A stretch of DNA of 64,000 bases, taken from contig CP154957.1 of NCBI GenBank assembly GCA_039621445.1, forward strand, positions 32,382,399-32,446,398, written 5' to 3'. The translations under genes and the position numbers were made by a program. This DNA is from Euglena gracilis. Its lineage: Eukaryota; Euglenida; Euglenophyceae; Euglenales. The notes beneath the pieces are model-generated. The model was not told the origin of the DNA. It made no database searches and saw only the letters and a program-made list of their open reading frames with translations. Below are positions 41,225 to 52,419 of the stretch, one piece after another; within the stretch, counting starts at the first letter, position 1; each line of letters begins with the position of its first letter.

Positions 41225-42483
41225 CGACTAAGTTAGCACAAAGGGAGTTTGTTGGGGGGCGCGTTTTGACCATCCTTGCCTTGCACACACAAAAGGATTT
41301 TGTTACGGTGCGCGTTTTGTCCACCCTTGCCTTGCACACACAAGGGGATATTGTTATTTTGGGCAGGGGGGGGGTCCGGGGGGGGGGGTGGTGGCGGCAG
41401 CCCCCCCCCCCGGAGGAGGCCGTAGGCCGACTAAGTTAGCACAAAGGGAGTTTGTTGGGGGGCGCGTTTTGGCCATCCTTGCCTAGCACACACAAAAGGA
41501 TTTTGTTACGGTGCGCGTTTTGGCCACCGTTGCCTTGCACACACAAGGGGATATTGTTAGTTTGGGCAGGGGGGGGTGCGGGGGGGGGGGCGGCAGCCCC
41601 CCCCCGGAGGAGGCCGTAGGCCGACTAAGTTAGCACAAAGGGAGTTTGTTGGGGGGCGCGTTTTGGCCATCCTTGCCTTGCACACACAAGGGGATATTGT
41701 TATTTTGGGCAGGGGGAGGGCCGGGGGGGGCGGCAGCCCCCCCCCGGAGGAGGCCGTAGGCCGACTAAGTTAGCACAAAGGGAGTTTGTTGGGGGGCGCG
41801 TTTTGGCCATCCTTGCCTAGCACACACAAAAGGATTTTGTTACGGTGCGCGTTTTGGCCACCGTTGCCTTGCACACACAAGGGGATATTGTTATTTTGGG
41901 CAGGGGGGGGTCCGGGGGGGGGGGGGCGTGCGGCCCCCCCGGAGGCGGGCGGGGGGAGACTAAGTTAGCACAAAGGGGGGTTGTTGGGGGGCGTGTTGTG
42001 GCCACAGTTGGCTTGCACAAACAAGGAGATATTTTTATTTTGGGCAGGGGGGGGGGTCCGGGGGGGGCGGCAGCCCCCCCCCCCCCCCGGATGATGCCGT
42101 AGGCCGACTAAGTGCTCACAAAGGTAGTTTGTTTGGGTGCGCGTTTTGGCCATCCTTCCCTAGTCCACACACAATGATTTTGTTACGGTCCGCGTTTTGG
42201 CCACCGTTGCCTTGCACACACAAGGGGATATTGTTATTGTGGGCTGGGGGGGGTCTCGGGGGGGGGGGGGGGCGGCAGTCCCCCCCCCCGGAGGAGGCCG
42301 GAGGCCGACTAAGTTAGCACAAGGGGAGTTTGTTGGGGGGCGCGTTTTGGCCATCCTTGCCTAGCACACACAGAGGCATTTTGTTAGGATGCGCGTTTTG
42401 GCCACCGTTGCCTTGCACAAACACGGGGGGGGTACGGGGGGGGAGGAAGCCCCCCACAGGAGGAGGCCGTAGGCCGACTAAGT
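41225..42483. repeat. Tandem satellite, units of about 140-205 bases
   Basis: Seven to eight units begin GGCCGACTAAGTTAGCACAAAGGG. Each has one or two copies of GCGCGTTTTGGCCACC, CTTGCACACACAAGGGGATATTGTTATTTTGGGC and a G-run/C-run hairpin ending GGAGGAGGCCGTA. It directly follows the telomere-like array. Single related units occur at 50,130-50,340 and 51,500-51,590. Confidence 0.85.
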
Positions 42484-43224
42484 TCATTAGGGACTCTTTC
42501 TTTAACATGGGACGTTTTTTTTGCCAGTTTCAAGCTCATTCCAAGGTTTTTCTGTGCATTTTGAGTGAAATTACACTGAATACTGCTTCAAGTTTCGGGG
42601 GGGGGGGCTTAAATTTCAAAAAGGGGGGGGGTAATGCGGATGATTGGAGGTCGGGCCGACCAGGTCGGCCCGACCTCCAATGGTCGATAGGCCATAGCCA
42701 ATGGTCGATAACGGCCAGGCCTTACCGACCATTGTCGGTACGACCTCCGGGATCGTCATAGCCAATCATCCGCACGGAGCCCCCCCCCGCGTCCCCCCCC
42801 CCCCCCGCGTCCCGAACCACCCCCCTAGAAATACGTTCACTAGCGTTCCCCTTTAGTCCCAGGGGGGAACAGCCAAAACGTCCCAAAGCAAATTCTGAAA
42901 AAAAACCAGAGGATTCAAACATAAAATCTCTAAAACTCTAAAAAAGCCATGGGGGTTCCAGCGGCCCCGAGCGGATTTCCGGAGGTGGTCGCTGTGGAGG
43001 TCGGCCCGACCTCCATTTTTTTGCACTACCCCCCCCTTCTGGAAATTTAAGCCCCCCCCCCTGAAAATTTTTTTGTCCAAATCACCCCAAAACCAGTCAA
43101 AACCCACTTAAATGGCACCAGAACCCACCAATCGGGGGTGAATATGCAAAAAACTTGGGGGGGAATGCCCATTTTGGGCCACTTTTGGCAAAAGAACACC
43201 TCTCCCCATTGGATTTTCTGATAC

Positions 43225-43410
43225 GAAAACTGTGTCCAGAACGCCGGTTCGGGCGTGAAGCCGTGTTCCCTAACGCCGGTTCGGGCTGCCGCCCGAACCG
43301 GCGTTCTGGAACACGGCTTCACGCCCGAACCGGCGTTCTGGATACAGTTGTTGAAACCGTGGATTAGGGGCTCTGGCTTCACGCCCGAACCGGCGTTCAA
43401 CGCGGAGGGG
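43225..43410. repeat. AACGCCGGTTCGGGC hairpin cluster
   Basis: Four copies of CGCCGGTTCGGGC or its inverse with GTGAAGCCGTG spacers. A smaller cluster lies at 44,610-44,680. Distinct from, but similar in design to, the GGACAGAACCGGCGT family. Confidence 0.7.
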
Positions 43411-43524
43411 AGCGGCCGCGAGGGGGGGGGGAGGGAGGGGGGGTCCCGGAACCCCCGAGCGGCGCGCCTAGCCTCCAATAATAAGTCCACCCCCCCCTCT
43501 GAAGAAGTTTTTAAACGGGGGGGG

Positions 43525-43945
43525 GGCCCTCTGAAGAAGTTTTTTATACACAAATTGTGGCTGAGCCCAGATTTCAGCCTGAAAACGTGTTCAGCCAGGG
43601 GGCCCCCGAAGGGCCCCCTGGCCAAGGCAACCTAGCCTTCTTGTTGTCGTCTTCTTCGTGTTGTAGAGTGCCCCCGACCCGCCTCACCCGTTGAGGACCA
43701 CCTGGCCTCTCAACCGCACGCCGATTTTTCATGATAGCGATTTTTGTTTCTTGCTGGGGGTTGCCACAGATGCCCTCACTGAAAACGTGCCTGAACACAG
43801 ATGCCTTCACTGAAAACGTGTTCAGGGGGCCCCCTTCGGGGGCCCCCTGGCTGAACACGTTTTCAGGCTGAAATCTGGGCTCAGCCACAATTTGTGGAAA
43901 AAAACTTCTTCAGAGGGGTGCCCCCCCCCTCTGAAGAAGTTTTTA
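43525..43945. mobile_element. Family R element with roughly 90-base terminal inverted repeats
   Basis: CTCTGAAGAAGTTTTTTATA...GGCTGAGCCCAGATTTCAGCC...GAACACG at the left is mirrored at the right (43,835-43,920). The core (43,640-43,830) has mixed sequence with two GATGCC.TCACTGAAAACGTG repeats. A reduced version, nearly all palindrome, is at 48,415-48,540. Two further CTCTGAAGAAGTTTTTAA ends lie beside it (43,495 and 43,925). No transposase. Confidence 0.72.
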
Positions 43946-43968
43946 AGCAGGGAGGGGGGGTTGCCCCC

Positions 43969-43970
<2 letters not shown>

Positions 43971-44010
<40 letters not shown>
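43971..44010. repeat. GA dinucleotide microsatellite
   Basis: About 20 GA units, with a shorter GA run at 44,050-44,066. Confidence 0.9.
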
Positions 44011-44012
<2 letters not shown>

Positions 44013-44099
44013 CCCCCCAAGGAGTTCCCCCAGCAACACCGATTCAGAAGAGAGAGAGAGAGAGAGCCACAGGTCGACTAAGTTTTCACTCGATTGATT

Positions 44100-44495
44100 G
44101 GAGGTTGGGCCCCTTTACTGTCCCCCCCCCCCCCTTACTGTTCCCATCGGGGGGACGGGAACAGTACAGTGTCATAGCACTTTTTGTAAAGGATTCTTGG
44201 AACACAAGGCAAAAAAGGCAAAAAAAGAGATTTTTTTGGTCGGTTTTAGGTGCTTTCCATCCCACCAAAATCCAACCTAATGCCAAAATGGATGTTGTGG
44301 AGGTGCAATTTTCAAGCATGTAAAAAGCTTCATTTTGGCATTTTAGGTGGCCTTTTGGGTTGGCTTCGTGGCCGATGGGAACAGTAAGGGGGGGGGAGCT
44401 CGTCCCCCCCCCCCTTACTGTTCCCCCCCCTTACTGTTCCCATGGACCCAAAAGGGGGCCATGGGACAGGAACAATAAGGGGGGGGGGGGCATGG
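44100..44495. mobile_element. Family N inverted-repeat element, copy 1
   Basis: CCCCCTTACTGTTCCCAT and inverse ATGGGAACAGTAAGGGGG ends occur repeatedly. The core GTGTCATAGCACTTTTTGTAAAGGATTCTTGGAAC matches 57,265-57,315. A second copy is at 57,228-57,590. The core has no conserved long frame. Confidence 0.65.
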
Positions 44496-44734
44496 CAAAC
44501 GGGCGCCTGAATGGAAATCAATTGACATAAACAATTTCAGCTGAAATCCGTTAATGTCATCAGAATTTCAAGACAGGCGTCGGGCCCAGAAAATAGGTTT
44601 AAACAACTGTGTCGCCGGTTCAGGCGTGAAGCCGTGGCTCAGAACGCCGTTCGGGCGACTGCCCGAACCGGTGTTTTGAGCATATCAGAATCCTTTTTCG
44701 TGGGCCATTTTTACATGGGCAAGGGGCTACCCCC

Positions 44735-44935
44735 CCCCCCCCCCCGCCCCCCCTGGGGGCGTTGTAACGTGACCCCCCCCCCTAATCACCCACCCCTATT
44801 TGTCGCCCCCCCCCCCTTGGGGGGGCGACAATTAGGGGTGGGGTACCCATGGACCCATGGACATGTAGGGTGAATTGAGTAACCCCACCCCTAATTGTCA
44901 CCCACCCCTAATTGTCGCCGGGGGGGGGGTCAAAA
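44735..44935. repeat. ATTGTCGCCCC/GGGGCGACAAT hairpin
   Basis: ATTTGTCGCCCCCC and GGGGGGCGACAATTAGGGG face each other, with further CACCCCTAATTGTC copies. Hairpin-type repeat without a gene. Confidence 0.6.
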
Positions 44936-44973
44936 CGCTCCCTGGGGGGGTGCCATATGGGGGGGGGGTCACG

Positions 44974-45091
44974 TTATGTCGGTCGATTTCCATTCAGGCG
45001 CCCGTTTATGTCGGTCGATTTCCATTCAGGCGCCCGTTTATGTCGGTCGATTTCCATTCAAGCGCCCGTTTATGTCGGTGGATTTCCATTC
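44974..45091. repeat. 32-base tandem repeat array, first
   Basis: Four units of TATGTCGGTCGATTTCCATT-CAGGCGCCCGTT, 32 bases each and almost identical. A second array of about four units lies at 46,086-46,217 in the same orientation. Together they bracket a 1 kb AT-rich segment (45,100-46,080) with no supported gene. Confidence 0.85.
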
Positions 45092-46085
45092 CATTGAAAT
45101 CTGTTGCTGGTCAGATTGGGAATTTTAGTGCTTTTGGACATTTTGGATTTCCCTTTTTTTTTCAACATTTTTGGTCCTGTGGGGTTCTGGAGGCGCTACG
45201 GACCAGACAAAAAACAAATTTTGCGGCTCATTGCGGGAAATTGGTGATATATTTTTTGGTGGTCGCTAGCGACTGGTCCCTAGCGACTAGTCGCTGGTGA
45301 CCATGGTTAACCATTGGTGGTCGGGTTGGGGTTTTAGAAGGCATTTGGGTGGGTTTCGAGTCATTTTCCTTCATATTTGGATGAATTTTTTTTGGAGGGG
45401 GTGGGAGGGGGAGGGGGTCGGGTGATCACAGCTGGCTGAATTTTGGATGGAACGGACGGAAGGACGGAATTTAAGATTATCATTTTTTGACCCGATTCAG
45501 TTGTCATCGCTGGTCGTCTGAAAGAAAAGCTTCTGGTGAGGGGTGGCAACTGTTAAAACCTGTTTTCTGGGCTCGACGCCTGTATTGGAATTTCTATTGT
45601 TATTATTCTATTCTGTCAAAATGGATGGCATGGATCCAAAAAAAGCACATTTGGTGATTCACCTCCCAAAAAACATTTTAGGTTGGTTTACATTTTTTTT
45701 TTTCAACATTTTATGGTCGTTCATGTTACAGCTGAAATTTTTTTGCTGTGAACGGACCAGACAAAAATTTAAGATTATTATTTTTTATTGTCCTAGTTGT
45801 CATCGCTCTGAACCAGAAATTCTTTATAAGCAATTGTTTTTGCGATGGTCGTCGATCTGAAAAAAGCTTGAATTTGTTAATTCTCTCGACGTGTATCATC
45901 GTTATTATTTCTGTCAAAAAAAAAAAAAAAGAATGAAAAAAAAAAAAGCATTCAGAAAAATGAGAAAAAAGGTTGGTCGACATTAACGGATTTCAGGTTG
46001 AAATTGACAATGTCCCAAAACGGAACAAAAAAGCATTCAGAAAAAGGACACAAAAGGTTGGTCGATTTCTATGACATCGGAATCC

Positions 46086-46217
46086 GTTTATGTCAGTCGA
46101 TTTCCATTCAGGCGCCCGTTTATGTCAGTTGATTCCCATTCAGGCGCCCGTTTATGTCGGTCGATTTCCATTCAGGCGCCCGTTTATGTCTAACGGTTTC
46201 CATTCAGGCGCCCGTTA
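46086..46217. repeat. 32-base tandem repeat array, second
   Basis: Four to five slightly diverged units of the array at 44,974-45,091. Direct orientation of the two arrays is consistent with the flanks of one larger element or with two remnants of a longer satellite. Confidence 0.8.
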
Positions 46218-46239
46218 ATGGGCCAAAACCCACTTTTTT

Positions 46240-46475
46240 GGCCATATTTCCGTCCAGGCCCCCTCACCGACCCCCTCGCCACGCCATTTTACCCCCCCCT
46301 TCCCCCCCTTTTTCAGACCCCCTCGCCACACCATGTCAGGCCCGCCAAAGAAAATTTTCTTGGCAAACCCCCCCGCACCCCTCCCCCCCCCATCCGGGAC
46401 CCCCTCGCCACGCCAAAAACCCCCCTCCCCCCCTAGCCGGAAACCTCGCCACGGCGTGCCGACCCCCCTTTGGAA
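46240..46475. repeat. Family F repeat, reverse copy
   Basis: GACCCCCTCGCCACGCC units, the inverse of the GTGGCGAGGGGGTC family, ending GGCGTGCCGACCCCCC. Homologous over most of its length to 24,760-24,992. Confidence 0.7.
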
Positions 46476-46819
46476 AGAAACCGTGGATGGGTCTTTGACT
46501 TCACGCCTGAACCGTCGTTCAAGGAATCTCGGCTAGTTCCGCCCCAATACCCATCTTTTGAGCATTTTTGAGCATTTTTCAGCATTTTTGAGCCCCTGTT
46601 GGGCTCATGGCCATGTCGATCGGCCGACTGAAGTTTTCACATGTCTGATTCCATATACCATGACCCCCCCAAACGACCCCCAAAAACACCCCAAAAACAT
46701 GTTTTTTTTGAAAAGCAAAAATTGACCTTTTTCCTTGTGAAATGGTCATTTTTTTCAGGAAAAAGTTCTGGGGTGGTTCGGGTCACGGGTCACCGATAAT
46801 GGCCAAATTAGGAATCACC

Positions 46820-46940
46820 TCTACTACAAAAAAGAGGTGGCGGACGCCGGGCTTTGGACAGAACCGGCGTCCGAGACCTCTTGTTTAAGCCGGCGTTTTA
46901 GAGACGCCAGGCTCAGGACAGAACCGGCGTCCCCAACCTT
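46820..46940. repeat. GGACAGAACCGGCGTC hairpins with TACTACAAAAAA leader
   Basis: CTACTACAAAAAAGAGGTGGCGGACGCC precedes two hairpin units. The same leader precedes hairpins at 39,360 and 48,913 and follows one at 28,437 in reverse, so the leader plus hairpins form one dispersed element. Confidence 0.7.
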
Positions 46941-46989
46941 CGGCCAAAGGACACTCCCAGGACCAATCTCCGACCACTGATCTGCAATG

Positions 46990-47560
46990 TCACACCACTT
47001 TGCACTTCACCAAATTCCGGCGATCGCGAGGGTATTTCTGGCCGTGTCAATCGTCCAGGTATAAAATCACCCCTCGATCGAAAGCTCTTTTCATCAGACT
47101 ACTGGCGATCACCACCAAATTCAGCCACGCCCCCTGGAGCTCTTATTTTCTGTCAGTGGGGAATCCTAATTTCACAACTCTGGTGCCCCCCCAAGGCCCT
47201 CAGGTCGTTGATTCGAAGAGGAAAAACGTTTCTGTAGGGTTTATTCAGCATCTTAAACCAAAAGTCACTGAAGATTGCTACAAGTTTCGACTCAGATTCT
47301 GGCCGATCCGACCATCGCGAGCGTATCTCGGGCTGCGTGCAACGTTAGGGTACCAAGTTACCCCTCGATCGAAAGCTCTTTTCAACAGACTTTTTCAACA
47401 GACGACCAGCGGTGCTCATCAGATCTTTCCACGCTGCACGGTACTCTATTTCCAAATCTGGGCCGATTTTCACGAGATTTGGATATCCACCCCACTGGTC
47501 CCCAGATGGCAAAATTCAGTGTCCTTGATGGTTGAAACACTCATACCAGCACCTTAGGGC
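46990..47560. repeat. Two tandem family E units (CCCCTCGATCGAAAGCTCTTTTC)
   Basis: The segments at 47,035-47,165 and 47,315-47,460 share AGGTATAAAATCACCCCTCGATCG...CATCAGAC...ACGGTACTC, with a third copy at 20,945-21,060. The unit is non-simple and contains TCAATCG/CGATC palindromes. A 185-codon frame spans both units, but homologous units elsewhere do not keep it open, so I do not call a gene. Confidence 0.55.
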
Positions 47561-48179
47561 CACTTTTGGGCACTTTTGGTGACATTTTTAGGAATGAAAA
47601 TCGGACGCCGGGCTTTGGACAAAACCGGCGTTCCTAACGCCGGGCTTTAGGACAGAACCGGCGTCCGGAAAGCCCGTGGGGGGTTCTGTCCTGAGCCCGG
47701 CGTCTCAAACGCCGGCTTAAACAATTTTTTTGGGAAAAATCTATAACTTAGGAATCCCTACACCTAAAAAGAATTTTGAAACGAAATTAGGAATCAAAAT
47801 TTCCAAAATTTATGCCTCAAAATTAGGAATCCACGCCAATTATGAATCCACCTGAATATTTTTGTTGAATTAGGCATCACCAGCCAAATTTTTCTTCAGA
47901 AAAAAATGGCCGAAAAAGGTCTTGGGTCGGGTCACGGGGGGGGGGGGCGGTCATGGGGGGAACACCCCCTCTAAAGTCATTTTTGGGTCATGATTTTATG
48001 TCCGCACATGCATGAAGGTATTTCAAAATCTGTGTTTTCTGGTGCAAAAAATCATGCTTTCAACACCCAAAAAAATACAAAAAATGAACACTGCAGAGAT
48101 AAAAAATGAACTGTTTTCTAAAAAAAACATTCAAAAAATTTCTCCCCAAACCCTCTATGACGTTTTTTTTGTTTTTTTA

Positions 48180-48540
48180 AAAACGTGTTCAGCCCGCCAA
48201 ATGCCTGCCCTGAAATTCGTGGTCATGAACACGTTTTCAATGAGGGCATTTGTGGCAATGACACGTTTTCCATTAAGGCATTTGTGTTCAGGCACGTTTT
48301 CCATTAGGGCGCCGTTTTTGGGGTCCAAATTTCACGAATTCGCGGTTTTGACCCCTTGCGTGAATCATGACCACGAATTTCAGGGCAGGCATTTGGCGGA
48401 CTCTGAACACGTTTTTAAACAGATTGTGGCTGAGCCCAGATTTCAGCCTGAAAACGTGTTCAGGGGGCCCCCTTCGGGGGCCCCCTGGCTGAACACGTTT
48501 TCAGGCTGGAATCTGGGCTCAGCCACAATTTGTGTGTAAA
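48180..48540. repeat. Family R remnant with about 120-base palindrome
   Basis: 48,418-48,537 is an almost perfect palindrome: ATTGTGGCTGAGCCCAGATT...GAACACG, then GGGGGCCCCCTTCGGGGGCCCCC, then the inverse. To its left, GAACACGTTTT, CGTGGTCATGA and TGCCTGCCCTGAAATTCG recur in both orientations (48,190-48,420). Confidence 0.8.
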
Positions 48541-48899
48541 AAAACATGTTTTTTTTAAAGAAAACATGTTTTGTTTTTTTTATTTAAAAAAACATGTTTT
48601 GTTTTTTTTAAAAAAAACATGTTTTTATTTGTTTCAAAAAAAAACAAGCCGTCAACCTTGCGACCCACCCCCCTAAATGGCCCTCCGGGGTCCGGCCAGG
48701 GTCCGCCGGAATACGGATAAATTTTTCCGTAAGTTAAAACTGGTCATAAAAAAGCTCTTTTTTTGAAAAATTTCCGAAATTTTTTTTACCTGATGAAAAA
48801 AATGGTGTAGATCACGAATTTCACACAAAAATCCCCCCAGGGGGGTGATATCAAGATATTTTTTCCGACCCCCCCTCCTAAGTGACCCCCCCCCCAAGT

Positions 48900-49420
48900 G
48901 GCCCGCTGGGGTCTACTACAAAAAAGGACGCCGGTTCTGTCCTGAACCCGGCGTCCCCGGACGCCGGGTTCAGGACAGAACCGGCGTCCGCCTCCTTCGG
49001 GCCAGGGGGCACTTAGAAATACGTTCACTAGCGTTCCCCTTTAGGCCCAGGGGGGAACAGCCAAAATTTCCCAAAGTTAATTCCGAAAATAGCCCAAGGG
49101 GTTCAAACATAAAATCTCCCCACCCAAACTCTGAAAAAGCCATAGGGGTTCCAGCCCTATTCCCCAACCGCATTTCTGAGAAAAAACCCAGCGGGGTCCA
49201 GCCAAAATTTACCTACCGTATGTCTGAAAAAACCCAGTGGGGTCCAGCCAAAATTTCCGCAATGTGTTTCATTGCCGGCAATATGTTTTGCCCCGTAATT
49301 GCTGCAGCCGTGGCTGCCTATATGCCTAGCAATCTTCCCCCCACCTCAGAAACTGCAAAACGCTTGCCGCCACATCCATGATATTTTGCACTGAGCAATT
49401 GTGCCAGTGCCAAACGGTAG
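48900..49420. repeat. Family G element, reverse copy
   Basis: Inverse of 27,540-28,400: the GGACAGAACCGGCGT hairpin (48,925-48,990), then CCAAAATTTCC/ACCCAGCGGGGTCCAGCC array units, then TTGCCGGCAATATG...CATGATATTTTGCACTGAGC. Only about four array units remain compared with about nine in the plus-strand copy. Confidence 0.7.
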
Positions 49421-49503
49421 ACTGGGGGGGGGGGGGTAGTGGGTAGTCGGCCGACTAGTCGGCCGACTACCCAATTGGTCGGCTGACTAGTCGGCCGACC
49501 AAT

Positions 49504-49858
49504 TGGAGGCTAGGCACAGGGGGGAGGGGGGTCCGAGGGCGGCCGCGCGGGAGGCGCACATCCTAAAATCGGTGATTTTCGGGTCCAAAAAGTGGTCATT
49601 TTTTGCCATTTTTGGGCCATTTTTGACCAAAAAAGTGCTTTTTTTGGCCGCGCGCACAGCGCGCGGTCCCCAAATTTGCCATTTTATGTCCGAAAATGGT
49701 CATTTTTGGTCATTTTTGGGCCTCAAAAAAGTCGCGATTTTTTCACAAAATTTTTTTTCCTTGGCTATGCTAGGCACAGTGGGGGGGGTCGAGCGGCCGC
49801 GCGGGCGGCCGCGCAGGGGTCTCGGACCCCCCCCCCGAGCGGCGCGCCTAGCCTCCAT
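49504..49858. mobile_element. Family P inverted-repeat element
   Basis: The ends GGAGGCTAGGCAC and its inverse GCGCGCCTAGCCTCC are flanked by CAATT and ATTGG. The interior holds CGGCCGCGCGGG, a TGGCCGCGCGCACAGCGCGCGG palindrome and AAATGGTCATTTTTGG modules shared with 26,373-26,840 and 54,115-54,205. It is inserted in GTCGGCCGACTAGTCGGCC palindrome repeats (49,440-49,503 and 49,860-49,925). Confidence 0.65.
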
Positions 49859-50504
49859 TGGTCGGTAGCTAGTCGGCGAGACGGGGTGGGGGGCGGGGTA
49901 GTGGGTAGTCGGCCGACTACCCACTCTAATGTACTAATGGGTCAAAACCGCCGACTTTTAAGCCCCCCCCCCCTGGGAAAAAACTTTGTCCAAATCACCT
50001 CAACACCAGTCAAAACCCACCCAAATGGCTCCAGAACCCCCCAATTGGGGGTGAATATGCAAAAAAAAAACTGGGAGCAAAATGTCCATTTTGGGCCACT
50101 TTTGGCAAAAGAACACCTCTCCCCGTTGGATTTTCAATATAAGTCAAAATTTCGCACAAAAAGGACTTAGCCCTCCAAGTATATTTCCAACATAGAAGGG
50201 ATTTTGTTATTTGAGGGGGGGGTGCGGGGGGGCAGAGCCCCCCCCCGCCTATGCCAAAGTGAGCACAAAAACGACTTAGCCCCCGAGTATGTTGCCAACA
50301 CAGAAGGGATTTTGTTATTTGAGGCTCGGATGGGGGTGGAGGGGGGAGTTTTCTGCCTCTCGTGATGCAGAATGCTTGCGTTTCTAAAGGATTTTCATGT
50401 AATCCCTGTTTCATCATTGGTTTTTTACCCCTCCGGACCCCCATCAAGGGCCCACCGACCCCCACCGACCAAAGATTTCCATCTGGGGGTGTTTATTTAG
50501 GTGT

Positions 50505-50730
50505 AAGACACGTACCATCCCCCCCCCCCCCCGTTATGTACCCCCTGGGGGGAGGTACATAATGGGGGGGGGAGCCCCAAGAGGAATGCACCAAGCCCGG
50601 CCATCCGCAGGCATGCCAACCCCATTGTGAACCTCCCCCCTCCATTGTGTACCCCCCCATTATGTACCTCCCCCCCCCCCATTTCAGCCTCCCGGGGGGA
50701 GGTACATGATGGGGGGGGATGGTATTTGGA
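50505..50730. mobile_element. Inverted-repeat element, family L copy 2
   Basis: Starts TACCATCCCCCC and ends GGGGGGGATGGTA, with CATTATGTACC/GGTACATAATG hairpins and the GCACCAAGCCCGGCCATCCGCAGGCATG core, the inverse of the core at 21,175-21,215. Confidence 0.7.
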
Positions 50731-50869
50731 CCCATCCGGACCATTTCTGGGTGATTTGGGTTCGCCACAGACCATTTTTATGACCACCGACTAGCCACCG
50801 ACTAGTTTGCATAGGATTTTCTTCATGGGGGGGGGGCTTAAAAGTTGGCGGTTTGGACCCGTTAGTACA

Positions 50870-51020
50870 TTAGAATGGGTAGTCGGCCGACTGCCCACTA
50901 CCCCCCCCCAGTCGGCCGACTGCCACTCCCCCGCCCCCCGCCCCGCCTCGCCGACTAGTTACCGACCAGGCCTAGTCGGCCGACCAATTGGGTAGTCAGC
51001 CGACTACCCACTACCCCCCC
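50870..51020. repeat. GTCGGCCGACTA palindrome cluster
   Basis: Repeated GGGTAGTCGGCCGACT and CGACTAGTTACCGACC modules; also at 49,440-49,503, 49,860-49,925 and, in part, 11,390-11,440. No gene. Confidence 0.6.
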
Positions 51021-51939
51021 CCCCCAGTCTACCGCGATCGCATGTTTTCGGCCCAAATAGCAATTTCCAAATTCCACTGCTCACCTGCCGGAGCCCAAGC
51101 ACAAGGGGGGGGGGGGTCCAGACCGGTCAAGTTCGAGGGGGGAGGGGGGGTCTGGACTGGTCATGTACAGGGGGGGGGCTCAGGACCCCCTTGTCGAGGT
51201 CTGAACTCAACCAGACAAGGAGAGGAGGGGGGGGGTTGGGACTCCCTACCCCCCATGTTGCCATCAATTGAAAGCTATTCTCAAGGGCAATCAGGAGATG
51301 GCCTCAGATTTTAGCCACATTGCATGGGTTCTAATGTGCGGGGAATTATTACACAAAAAATACTCCAATTTCAGGTCAAATACCCCCCCAAAAAACTGCT
51401 CAGATGCGATTGCCACATCTCAGCCAACCATTTTGGCACTTTTCATTTTGGTCCCCCAAACGCCGGTTCGGGCCTGAAGCTAGAACCCCAATGCACAGTT
51501 TCTGCCCCCCGATTGTTTTACCAACACGAAGGGATTTTTGTTGTTAGGGGAGGCCCCCCCCCCCCCGCGAGGTGGCCGTAAGCCGGTTTGGTTTTCGCTC
51601 GGTCAGTTAGAACACCCCACAGTCGGTTGGAACACCGCACCCTGCCCAACATCATTAATTACACACAAATAGCCCAAATTGAGGGCCGGGTGGGGGTGGA
51701 GGGGGGGGAGTTTTCTGCCCCTTAAGATGCAAAATATTCATTTGTACCGCATTTTCATACAATCCTTGTTTGTCAGCACCCCTTTGTAGTCCCACCACCC
51801 CCCAATCGACCCCCACCGACCATGCATTTCTGGGTGCTCTGAGTGATCATACTGGTGCAGGGAACCCATTTGGCACCAGAGCCCATTTTCACGGCCGCCG
51901 ACCAGTTTCTTTGGCCACGGGTAAACGCCATCAACCAAG

Positions 51940-52400
51940 GTTGTTTGGTTAATCGAAGTTTGGTAAATCGCTTGAGACCCCCCCAATTAAACGCTCGTTT
52001 GTGGGGGGGGGTCGATTAATCGCAATTAATCGATGTTTGGTTAATTGCTTGCCGAGAAAGCCAAATTTTGGTGGTGGATTCCTAATTTTAGGCAGACTGA
52101 AGTTGGTGATTCTGAGTTTAGGGTGTTTTTTTTCCCCTTTAATTTAGGTTGAGTGATTCCGAATTTGTTGTGGTTGGAGCCTAATTTGACCAAATTTGCC
52201 CCACAACAAGTTCCCTCACGTCCCCCCCCCCACATCCCAGACACCCCTTGGTATTTTGCCACATCGACCAAAGACTGTTCCGACGAGGAAGTTTTATTCA
52301 TCAGTGAAGCGTTTTTTTTTCTGGAACAAGTTTGGTCAATCGATCCGGGACCCCCAATTAATTGCGGTTAATCGCTTGGTCCCCGTTTTGGCGGTTAATT
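51940..52400. repeat. Family J (GGTTAATCG) repeat with degenerate spacer
   Basis: GGTTAATCGAAGTTTGG, CGATTAATCGCAATTAATCG and GCGGTTAATCGCTTGG lie at both sides of a TTGGTGGTGGATTCC-type spacer. A relative is at 20,225-20,620. No exon is supported. Confidence 0.5.
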
Positions 52401-52419
52401 GTAGGCAGTACGGGGGGGG

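Noticed and set aside
40453-41231. Long plus-strand frames rich in Gly, Leu, Arg and Val
   Set aside because: They translate the TTAGGG-like array and have no independent coding evidence.
41225-42483. CRISPR array
   Set aside because: Unit spacing is irregular, spacers are themselves repeated, and the context is eukaryotic.
47000-47557. A 185-codon plus-strand frame
   Set aside because: It spans two tandem units of a dispersed repeat, and the third copy at 20.9 kb does not preserve the frame.
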